Shown: positions 17,605-25,252 of the stretch, piece after piece
How the letters are laid out: each line of letters begins with the position of its first letter
How positions within the stretch are numbered: position 1 is the stretch's first letter
Source of the DNA: JADGHE01 sp035716025
GTDB lineage: Bacteria; Pseudomonadota; Alphaproteobacteria; Rhizobiales; Xanthobacteraceae
Direction of reading: 5' to 3'
NCBI GenBank assembly: GCA_035716025.1
Contig: DASTKH010000043.1
Location: 19,998 to 83,997 of the forward strand
Length of the DNA: 64,000 bases
The notes under the pieces: generated by a model
What the model was told of the DNA's origin: nothing
The model's database searches: none
The model's input: only the letters and a program-made list of their open reading frames with translations
Position numbers and translations under genes: made by a program

Positions 17605-18306
17605 TCAGGCTTCCTTGAAGCGGTAGCCGACCCCGTAAAGGGTCTCGATCATATCGAAGGCTTCGTCAACCGCCTTGAACTTCTTGCGGAGCCGCTTGAT
17701 GTGGCTGTCGATGGTCCGATCGTCCACGTAGACTTGGTCGTCATAGGCCGCGTCCATCAACGCATTGCGGCTCTTCACGACGCCCGGCCGCTGCGCCAGG
17801 GACTGCAGGATAAGGAATTCAGTCACTGTCAGCGTCACGGGCTCGGACTTCCACGTGCAGGTGTGCCGCTCCGGGTCCATGCGAAGCTGGCCCCGCTCGA
17901 GCACTTTCGAGGAGTCGGTTTCCTTGGTGGCGGTCGCATCCTTGGGCGATGCGCGCCGCAGCACCGCCTTGACCCGTTCGACCAGGAGCCGCTGCGAGAA
18001 CGGCTTTTTGATGAAGTCGTCGGCCCCCATTTTCAGGCCGAACAGTTCATCGATCTCCTCGTCTTTCGAGGTCAGGAAAATAACGGGAATATCGGATTTC
18101 TGACGCAGCCGGCGGAGCGTCTCCATGCCATCCATGCGCGGCATCTTGATATCGAGGATGGCGAGATCGGGGGGACTGGACTTGAAGCCGTCGAGCGCGG
18201 ACGAGCCGTCGGTGTACGTCATGATTCGGTAGCCTTCCGCTTCGAGCGCGATCGACACCGAGGTCAGGATGTTGCGGTCGTCATCGACGAGTGCGATGGT
18301 CGGCAT
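17605..18306 (-). CDS. chvI: Response regulator ChvI
   Basis: Product of 233 residues, OmpR/PhoB class. The receiver domain has the acidic pocket 'VDDD' (8-10), phosphorylated D52 in 'LDIKMPRMDG' and K102-region 'KKPF'; a C-terminal winged helix has 'LTVTEFLIL' and 'DDRTIDSHIKRLRKK'. The ATG at 18306 is chosen because GGGAGG precedes it at good spacing. It is the partner of ChvG encoded just downstream and the first gene of the chvI-chvG-hprK-EIIA-HPr series. Confidence 0.95.
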   Translation of the reverse strand: MPTIALVDDDRNILTSVSIALEAEGYRIMTYTDGSSALDGFKSSPPDLAILDIKMPRMDGMETLRRLRQKSDIPVIFLTSKDEEIDELFGLKMGADDFIKKPFSQRLLVERVKAVLRRASPKDATATKETDSSKVLERGQLRMDPERHTCTWKSEPVTLTVTEFLILQSLAQRPGVVKSRNALMDAAYDDQVYVDDRTIDSHIKRLRKKFKAVDEAFDMIETLYGVGYRFKEA

Positions 18307-18603
18307 TGAGCCTCCCTTCAACTGCGAGATATACCGGCCTTCAAGCGCGCAAAGCTAGGCCGAAATGTGACGCTGCTGCATTGCAATAAGCCCGCTTTTG
18401 CGCTCGAATTCAATCCGAAATTCGGCCCCTCCCGGTTTGGGGCCAAACACCTCCTCGCCGCCCTGTCGCAAAAGCCGTGGCGGCTTGCACTCTCGCGGCG
18501 CCGTGGATTATGCGCACACTGCATTCCTGCTCCCCATCATGCGCCACGTAGGACGGCCTCCGGGCATTACAAGGGGCGCGAAGTCTGCCGGACAGCGGTT
18601 CAC

Positions 18604-19332
18604 ATGCGAGACAATCCTCCATTCGATCCGCAAATTGCGGCCAAGAAGCTGTTGCGGGAAGCGCGATCGGGCGCCCTCGCCACCCTGACAGTGGGGACCG
18701 CCAATCCCTACTGCTCGCTCGTCAATGTCGCGTCCGCCACCGACGGCACGCCCCTGCTTCTGCTGTCGCGGCTCGCGATCCACACACAAAATCTGCTGAC
18801 CGACCCGCGGGTCTCGCTCATGTTGCAAGAGCCGACTGCGCACGACCCGCTTCGGGCCGCCCGCCTCAGTGTTGCCGGAACGGCCGCCCCGACTCAAGAC
18901 GCCGACGACTGCCGCCGTTATCTTGCGCGTCATGATGGCGCAGAATTCTATGTCGATTTCAAGGATTTTGCGATGTACCGCGTCACCATGAAGGGTGCGC
19001 ATCTGGTCGCCGGGTTCGGGCGGATCGCCGATCTTACGCCCGAGCAGATGCTTACGCCGCTGTCGGGAGCCGAAGCGCTTGTCGAATCCGAGGCCGACAT
19101 CTGCAGTCACATAAACTCCGAGCATGCGGACGCCGTGCGGCTTTATGCAACGCGCCTGCTCGGCGCGCCCGACGGTGCGTGGCGATGCGTCGGCTGTGAC
19201 CCGGAAGGACTCGAGTTGCAGTGCGGCCGGACCGCGCTGCGCCTCGCCTTCGATGAGAGAGTAGCGTCGCCCGCCGCGCTGCGCCGCGTCCTGAAACGAC
19301 TCGCCGAATCGGCGCGCGCCACGCCGGGGTAA
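18604..19332 (+). CDS. HugZ-like pyridoxamine-phosphate-oxidase-fold protein
   Basis: Product of 242 residues. An N-terminal PNPOx-like split barrel (about 10-150, 'GALATLTVGTANPYCSLVNVASATDG') is followed by a DUF2470 domain (about 160-240, 'HINSEHADAVRLYATRLLG'). This pairing is that of HugZ/HutZ-type proteins implicated in haem use and of FMN-binding relatives; the ligand here is not proven. The ATG at 18604 is preferred over a long upstream extension with no family similarity. It is transcribed divergently from chvI and in the same direction as pckA. Confidence 0.85.
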   Translation: MRDNPPFDPQIAAKKLLREARSGALATLTVGTANPYCSLVNVASATDGTPLLLLSRLAIHTQNLLTDPRVSLMLQEPTAHDPLRAARLSVAGTAAPTQDADDCRRYLARHDGAEFYVDFKDFAMYRVTMKGAHLVAGFGRIADLTPEQMLTPLSGAEALVESEADICSHINSEHADAVRLYATRLLGAPDGAWRCVGCDPEGLELQCGRTALRLAFDERVASPAALRRVLKRLAESARATPG

Positions 19333-19563
19333 GGCCGGGCAACGCCCGCGAGGAGCCCGGCATGGGGCGCGCGGCGGCAGCCCTGCCGCCAAATGTCGCG
19401 GCGCACACAAACGGCCCGTCACCCAAGGCTTGGATTTCAGGGGCGATCATGATTTATGGTCGCGGCGTGCGCGCCAGCGCGCGCCGCTCCGGCCGTTCGG
19501 ACGGGCGGCAAGGCAGCGGCGGACCGGCGGTTTCAACGCCGGATTTCCAGTTCGGAGGATTTC

Positions 19564-21177
19564 GTGAGGGAAACGGGCGTGAGGAACAGCGCCTTTGGCG
19601 CTGACAAATTCGGCTTCCAGAAGCTGGCGTCAATCCACTGGAACCTCACCGAGGCGCCGCTCTACGAGCACGCGCTCCGGCGCGGCGAGGCAATCCTGAC
19701 GAACGGCGGTGCATTGACCGCCGACACGGGCATCCACACGGGACGCTCGCCCAAGGACAAGTTCGTCGTCGCGGACAGCATGACGGAGAACACCGTCTGG
19801 TGGGATGCGAACGGCAGACTGTCGCCGCAGCAGTTCGATCGCCTGCTTGCGGACTTCATCGCCCATGCCGAGGGCAAGGAGCTGTTCGCGCAGGACCTCT
19901 ACGGCGGCGCGGATCCGAAGCATCGGATCCGGACGCGCGTCTATACGGAATATGCTTGGCATTCGCTGTTCATCCGCACCCTGCTGATCCGGCCGGAACG
20001 CAACGAACTCGCCGGGTTCGTTCCCGATCTCACCATCGTTGATTTGCCGTCGTTCAAGGCGGATCCGCAACGCCACGGGGTGCGTTCGGAGACCATCATC
20101 GCGATCGACTTTTCCCGCCGCATCGTGCTGATCGGCAATTCGAGCTACGCAGGCGAGATCAAGAAGTCGGTCTTCACGACGCTCAACTACTACCTGCCGG
20201 ACAAGGGCGTCATGCCGATGCACTGTTCCGCCAATGTCGGCGATAAGGGCGACGCGGCCTTGTTTTTCGGCCTGTCGGGCACCGGCAAGACCACGCTGTC
20301 GGCAGACCCCGCCCGCACGCTTATCGGCGACGACGAGCACGGCTGGTCAGCCGACGGCATCTTCAATTTCGAGGGCGGCTGCTACGCCAAGACCATCAAT
20401 CTGTCGCCCGAGGCGGAGCCGGAAATCTATGCGGCGAGCACCCGGTTCGGCGCGATCCTGGAGAACGTCATCGTCCACCCGGAGACCCGTGAGCCCAATT
20501 TCGCGGACGCAAGCCGCACCGAAAACACCCGCTCCGCCTACCCGCTGCACTTCAATCCCAATGCCTCGAAAACCGGGCGGGCCGGGCACCCGAAAAACAT
20601 CGTGATGTTGACGGCCGACGCTTTCGGCGTGATGCCCCCCATCGCCAAGCTGACGCCCACGCAGGCGATGTACCATTTCCTGTCCGGCTACACCGCGAAG
20701 GTCGCCGGCACCGAGAAGGGCGTCACCGACCCCGAGCCGGAATTCTCCACCTGTTTCGGGGCGCCGTTCCTGCCCCGCCATCCGATCGAATATGGAAAGC
20801 TGCTGCGCGAGCTCATCAAGCAGCACCAGGTCGACTGCTGGCTCGTGAACAGCGGATGGACCGGCGGCAAGTTCGGCGTGGGCTATCGCATGCCCATCAA
20901 GGTCACCCGCGCGCTGCTCGCGGCGGCTCTCGACGGCTCTCTGAAAAACGTCAAGTTCCGCACGGACCCCTATTTCGGCTTTGCCGTACCGGTTTCCGTT
21001 CCCGGCATCGACTCCTCGCTGCTTGATCCGGCCTCGACCTGGAAGAACAAGGCCGAGTTTGCCGACACGGCGAAGCGCCTGGTCGGCATGTTCCAGAGGA
21101 ACTTCCAGAAGTTCGAGGATCATGTCGATCCGGAAATCAAGGCCGCGGCGCCGGAAGTGCGAGCCGCGGCGGAGTGA
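19564..21177 (+). CDS. pckA: Phosphoenolpyruvate carboxykinase (ATP)
   Basis: Product of 537 residues from GTG at 19564, which has GGAGGA 5 bases before it and gives the usual N-terminus (RETGVRNSAFG). It makes PEP from oxaloacetate with ATP, the first step of gluconeogenesis. Motifs: 'GRSPKDKF' substrate region, kinase-1 P-loop 'GLSGTGKTTLS', kinase-2 'LIGDDEHGW', and 'NFEGGCYAK'. The length matches rhizobial PckA. Its position next to chvI-chvG-hprK is conserved in this order, and in relatives ChvI affects pckA expression. The spacing to the HugZ-like gene is 231 bases, so it may have its own promoter. Confidence 0.97.
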   Translation: MRETGVRNSAFGADKFGFQKLASIHWNLTEAPLYEHALRRGEAILTNGGALTADTGIHTGRSPKDKFVVADSMTENTVWWDANGRLSPQQFDRLLADFIAHAEGKELFAQDLYGGADPKHRIRTRVYTEYAWHSLFIRTLLIRPERNELAGFVPDLTIVDLPSFKADPQRHGVRSETIIAIDFSRRIVLIGNSSYAGEIKKSVFTTLNYYLPDKGVMPMHCSANVGDKGDAALFFGLSGTGKTTLSADPARTLIGDDEHGWSADGIFNFEGGCYAKTINLSPEAEPEIYAASTRFGAILENVIVHPETREPNFADASRTENTRSAYPLHFNPNASKTGRAGHPKNIVMLTADAFGVMPPIAKLTPTQAMYHFLSGYTAKVAGTEKGVTDPEPEFSTCFGAPFLPRHPIEYGKLLRELIKQHQVDCWLVNSGWTGGKFGVGYRMPIKVTRALLAAALDGSLKNVKFRTDPYFGFAVPVSVPGIDSSLLDPASTWKNKAEFADTAKRLVGMFQRNFQKFEDHVDPEIKAAAPEVRAAAE

Positions 21178-21336
21178 CCGTTTCACCTGTCCTCCGGGCG
21201 TGCCGTCCCTGCCGCTCAACGGCGGGGGCGGCCCAGCCGGGACGGTGAAAACGGCGTTCTCCGCGCGCCGTCCCGCGGTGTGCCACCCGCGGGGCGGAGA
21301 CCACAGCGTCCGTCAATTCACCGGCAAAGCGTGACC

Positions 21337-22431
21337 ATGCAGGTCCTCGTCGTCGGCGCAGGCGTTGTGGGACTCGCCGTCGCGCGCGCTTTGGCGGTCG
21401 ACGGCCACGACGTGATCGTTGCCGAAGCCACGCACGGGATCGGCAACGGCATCTCCTCGCGCAACAGCGAGGTGATCCACGGCGGGATGTACTATCCGGC
21501 GAATTCGCTGCGCGCGCGCCACTGCATCCGCGGCCGGCGAATGCTGTATGCGTATTGCGAATCGCACCGGGTTTCGCACCGCCGCTGCGGAAAGCTCATC
21601 GTCGCCACCTCGACGGCGGAACGCGCCAAGATCGAGCAGATCCACAAGCAAGGCCTGCTCAACGGCGTGGAGGGTCTGCAGCTTATCGACGGAAGCGACG
21701 CGAAACGACTCGAACCGGCCCTCGCCTGTCTCGCTGCGCTCCATTCGCCCCATACGGGCATCATCGACAGCCATGCCTTCATGCTCGCCCTGCAGGGGGA
21801 CCTCGAGGACCATGGCGGCGCCATCGCCTTCGGCACGCGCATTGAGCGGTTGGTACGCAAGACGAGTGGTTGGGAGGTGCATTTCGGCGGCGACGAGCCG
21901 GGTGCGCTGATCGTCGATGCGGTGGTCAACTCCGCGGGATTGGCGGCGCCCGATCTCGCCCGCGCGACCGAGGGCTATCCGGGGCAGCGCGCGCCGCGCA
22001 TCACCATGGCGAAGGGAAACTATTTCGGCTATGCCGGCCGCCCCGTGTTCAGCCGGCTCATCTATCCGGCGCCGGTCGACGGCGGGCTCGGCATTCATGT
22101 CACACTGGATCTTGCCGGCCGCATGCGCTTCGGCCCGGATGTGGAATGGATCGCGGAGGAAAATTACGCGGTCGACCCCGCCCGCGCGGACGCATTCTAT
22201 GCCCGCATCCGCACCTATTGGCCCAACCTTCCGGACGGTTCGCTCGTGCCGGACTATGCCGGAATCCGGCCGAAGCTCACCGGACCCGGAGAACCGGCCG
22301 CCGACTTTGTGATCGACACGCCGGCCGAGCATGGCCTGTCGGGCCTCGTCCATCTCTTCGGGATCGAATCGCCAGGCCTCACGAGCGCGCTGTCCATCGC
22401 CGACGATATCGCAGCGACCTTCCGGACGTAG
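21337..22431 (+). CDS. FAD-dependent oxidoreductase, L-2-hydroxyglutarate dehydrogenase-like
   Basis: Product of 364 residues of the DAO (D-amino acid oxidase-like) fold. The N-terminal FAD-binding motif is 'VLVVGAGVVGLAVARAL', followed by 'RNSEVIHGGMYYPANSLRARHC' spread over residues about 45-66 as in LhgO. C-terminal 'DYAGIRPKL' and 'HLFGIESPGLTSALSIA' are typical of the L-2-hydroxyglutarate dehydrogenase branch. It would oxidise a 2-hydroxyacid and reduce FAD. The ATG at 21337 starts two residues before the FAD strand. There is no operon partner: it is convergent with the DUF2865 gene, 9 bases apart. Confidence 0.85.
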   Translation: MQVLVVGAGVVGLAVARALAVDGHDVIVAEATHGIGNGISSRNSEVIHGGMYYPANSLRARHCIRGRRMLYAYCESHRVSHRRCGKLIVATSTAERAKIEQIHKQGLLNGVEGLQLIDGSDAKRLEPALACLAALHSPHTGIIDSHAFMLALQGDLEDHGGAIAFGTRIERLVRKTSGWEVHFGGDEPGALIVDAVVNSAGLAAPDLARATEGYPGQRAPRITMAKGNYFGYAGRPVFSRLIYPAPVDGGLGIHVTLDLAGRMRFGPDVEWIAEENYAVDPARADAFYARIRTYWPNLPDGSLVPDYAGIRPKLTGPGEPAADFVIDTPAEHGLSGLVHLFGIESPGLTSALSIADDIAATFRT

Positions 22432-22440
22432 AGCGATCTC

Positions 22441-23268
22441 TCAGCGAAACCAGCCGAAAGGCGACCGCTCGATCTCCTGGTTGCGGGCGGCCTGCGCGGG
22501 CGGGCGGCGACGGCGTGTCGTTGCTGCCGGCTGGTCCTCCTCGGCCGTCGCAAGCGACTGGGCCGGCGTTGAAGGTTTCGCACTCTGATCGACTTTAACG
22601 GCCCCCAGCTTGCGCCGCAGCTCGGAGTTCACGCTCGCATAGCTTTCGATCGGGGTGAAATCGGCCGCGCCGTGCGGAAACGAGCCGGAGCCGCGGAAGA
22701 CCGTGAGCCCGCTCGACATCGCCACGATGTCGCCCGCCCGCAGCGTGGGGTCGGATTCGACATCGATCTGCGCCAGACCGCCGGGTCCGTGGCCGGTGCA
22801 GGTACAATCCGCAACGACCCGCTCGCGGAAGGCAAACGCATTTGCAAGCTCAGCATAGCGCGTGCCGTCGCCGGCGACCGCGTATTCGGGCCTGCTGCCG
22901 TGGAACACCTGAGTCCTGGCCATGGGGCAAAGGCTACTGCACACCTTGGCCGCATTGAGGGTCACGCCGTTGGCGGAGCGCGGAATCGGGAAATAGCGGC
23001 CGTCGCACAGGCGAACGCAAATCGTCCCGTTGCCGCGCAGTTCGGACATCGGGCGCTCGGCCTGTTGCGGCTCGAGCGGATAACGGTCGTCGCGACGATA
23101 CGGCACTTCGCCTCGTCCGGAGAGTCCTCCGATGAGCGAGCCGAAAAGCGCTTGAAACAGGTTCTGAGCATGCGCGACCGGCGCCGGCCATATGGACGCG
23201 GCGAGGAGGCCGGCCAGAAGGACGGCGACGCTTCCGCGTCCGGGCCGCCGCGGAGAATAAAGACGCAC
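22441..23268 (-). CDS. DUF2865 exported protein
   Basis: Product of 275 residues from GTG at 23268, which has AGGAGG 6 bases upstream; an alternative TTG at 23274 touches the ribosome site and is less likely. The signal peptide ends near 'AHA'. The DUF2865 domain covers about 75-200, with conserved cysteines in 'CVRLCDGRYFPI', 'CSSLCP' and 'DCTCTGHG'. The C-terminal part is rich in Ala, Arg and Pro. The family is periplasmic, Hyphomicrobiales-specific and of unknown function. Cys pairs suggest disulphides. Confidence 0.82.
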   Translation of the reverse strand: MRLYSPRRPGRGSVAVLLAGLLAASIWPAPVAHAQNLFQALFGSLIGGLSGRGEVPYRRDDRYPLEPQQAERPMSELRGNGTICVRLCDGRYFPIPRSANGVTLNAAKVCSSLCPMARTQVFHGSRPEYAVAGDGTRYAELANAFAFRERVVADCTCTGHGPGGLAQIDVESDPTLRAGDIVAMSSGLTVFRGSGSFPHGAADFTPIESYASVNSELRRKLGAVKVDQSAKPSTPAQSLATAEEDQPAATTRRRRPPAQAARNQEIERSPFGWFR

Positions 23269-23557
23269 CGCCAACCTCCTCCTCGAAACCGGGGACCCCG
23301 TGTGTCAGTCGCCAGGATTACGCGTTCCGTTCAAAATGGTTGCCGGCCGGCCCGCGGATTGTTTCGAACCGGGCGTCCGATTTCACCGCGAAGCGAGGCA
23401 TAAGGAAGGGCGACGGGCCGACTATCGGCCGATGTGGTTAAGCGGCGGTGTCCTGCCGCCCCGGGCGCCGATCATTTCAATTGTCGGTATCAGCCGGCCG
23501 CTTCGGCATCGTGTCGCCGTGCATTTCCCGCAAGAAACGCCGGGCCCATGGCGCGTT

Positions 23558-23959
23558 TCAACGCGCACGCGCGGCTTCGGCCGACCGAACGGCTGCGGGC
23601 ACGCCGCATCCTTTCTCGGCCATCGTCTCCTCGATGAGATGTTTTTCCGCTTGGAGCCTCACCAAGGTCGGGCGATGAACCGTCGCGTTGACGAAATCCC
23701 CGCCGGAGTCGCGCCCCGCCTTCGCCATCGTGGCCCTGACTTCCTCGATCTGCTTCACGAAGGAGTTCCGCCCCGCCGTCAGTTGCTCGCAGTTTTGCCA
23801 CGCGAACTTTCCCTGCACGACATAGAGCCGCGACTCGAAGGCCGACTCGCCGGTGCAGGCGACAAGCGGCAAGGCCAGCAAGACGATCGCCGCGCCGGCG
23901 GCGAGGGCGCTCGGGCCGCTCGCGGCCTGCCGCAGGAACGAACCCTTCAATGAATTCAT
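23558..23959 (-). CDS. Putative lipoprotein of unknown function
   Basis: Product of 133 residues. The N-terminus has a hydrophobic segment ending in a lipobox 'LVAC' (Cys about 35), so a lipoprotein is likely. The rest is helical and charged ('QIEEVRATMAKAG', 'RLQAEKHLIEETMAEKG'). AGGAAG precedes the ATG at 23959. I do not recognise the family. The long open frame continuing upstream has no matching protein features and was trimmed. It is flanked by about 280 bases without genes downstream and by the MoeA-like gene in the opposite direction. Confidence 0.65.
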   Translation of the reverse strand: MNSLKGSFLRQAASGPSALAAGAAIVLLALPLVACTGESAFESRLYVVQGKFAWQNCEQLTAGRNSFVKQIEEVRATMAKAGRDSGGDFVNATVHRPTLVRLQAEKHLIEETMAEKGCGVPAAVRSAEAARAR

Positions 23960-24127
23960 ATTTGCCGCTTCCTTGTTTCCGTCGCCGGCCGCGCACAATA
24001 GCGTTCCTCGGAGGGTCTGCCGAGCGGTTCCGGGTAGCTTGTCCCGATCCTTTTTGGTTGTCCGGGGGGATGCGCCGCGACGCCGACTCCCTTGACCCCG
24101 AACCGGACCCTTCGGCAGACAAGAGGC

Positions 24128-25252
24128 ATGGCCTCTTCCGATAAGCCCCAGCGCATCGCCAGGCTGACGCCGCTCGCCGATGCCTTGGCGGCCCTCGCTC
24201 GCGTGGCCCGCCCGGTCGCGTCGAGAGGCGTCGAGCTCGATCTCGCCCTCGGGCGCGTCATTGCGGCCGATGCGGCGATCCCGCAGAATCGGCACGCTCG
24301 CGCCGTGGCCTTGCGGGATGGCTGGGCGGTCAAGGCGGAGCTTGTCGCCGATGCGGGGGTCTATGCGCCGGTCCCTGTCGCGGCCGCCTGGGTCGAAACC
24401 GGCGAGGTGCTGCCTGATGATGCCGACGCCGTTCTGCCGCCTGACGCCGTGACGGAGGCCGGGGGCGCGCAGGAGGCGACCGTCTCGGCCGCTCCCGGAG
24501 AGGGGGTACTGCGCGCCGTCGCGGGCGGCGCGGCCGAGCCGATCCGCCGGGCCGGCTTTGCCCTGCGCAATGTCGATCTTGCCGCCCTGCGCGCCGCCGG
24601 CGTGCGGCGGGTCGGGGTGCGCGAGCCCCTGGTGCGGATCGTAAGCACGAACCGGCAACTCGGACCCACCGCCGATACGGCAGCGCCTCTCATTGCCGCC
24701 CTCGTCGAGTCCGCCGGGGGACGGGTGCATATCACGCGGGCCTCGGTCACGGCCGGGGCACTCGAGAACGGGCTGCGCGACGGGAACGCCGATGCGGTCA
24801 TCACGATCGGCGGCACCGGCGAGGGACGCGGCGACCGCGCCGTGGCGGTCGCCGCCGCCCATGGGCGGGTGAGCGTGCACGGGATCGGCATTCGGCCGGG
24901 GGAGACCGCGGCCCTTGCCGAAGTGGGCGACCGGCCGGTGCTGATGCTGCCAGGCCGGCTCGATGCGGCCTTCGCAGCCTGGCTTCTGCTCGGCCGACCG
25001 CTGCTTGCGCACCTCACCGGCGCGCAGGCGCAGGATGCGCCAATCGCGGTCCCCTTGCGCCGCAAGATCACCTCCACCATCGGTCTCGCCGAGATCGTGC
25101 TTGTGCGCCTCGGCGAGAGCGGTGCAGAACCGCTCCCGGTCGGGATCGCTCCCGCTGAGGCGCTCGCCCGCGCGGACGCCTGGGTGCTTGTGCCGGCGGA
25201 GAGCGAGGGCTATCCGGCGGGTGCGAGTGTCGAGGCAAGGCCGCTGCCATGA
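24128..25252 (+). CDS. MoeA-like protein, degenerate
   Basis: Product of 374 residues that aligns along the whole MoeA fold but lacks its signatures. The usual 'PPFDNSAVDGYAV' segment is replaced by 'PQNRHARAVALRDGWAV', and the 'SGGVSxGxxD' loop by 'TIGGTGEGRGDR'. MoeA normally inserts molybdate into adenylated molybdopterin; the changes here make that activity doubtful. The stop overlaps the start of a full MoeA-PBP fusion gene (ATGA), so a non-catalytic partner of that protein is a reasonable guess. The start at 24128 (MASSDK) is the first good ATG. Confidence 0.78.
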   Translation: MASSDKPQRIARLTPLADALAALARVARPVASRGVELDLALGRVIAADAAIPQNRHARAVALRDGWAVKAELVADAGVYAPVPVAAAWVETGEVLPDDADAVLPPDAVTEAGGAQEATVSAAPGEGVLRAVAGGAAEPIRRAGFALRNVDLAALRAAGVRRVGVREPLVRIVSTNRQLGPTADTAAPLIAALVESAGGRVHITRASVTAGALENGLRDGNADAVITIGGTGEGRGDRAVAVAAAHGRVSVHGIGIRPGETAALAEVGDRPVLMLPGRLDAAFAAWLLLGRPLLAHLTGAQAQDAPIAVPLRRKITSTIGLAEIVLVRLGESGAEPLPVGIAPAEALARADAWVLVPAESEGYPAGASVEARPLP

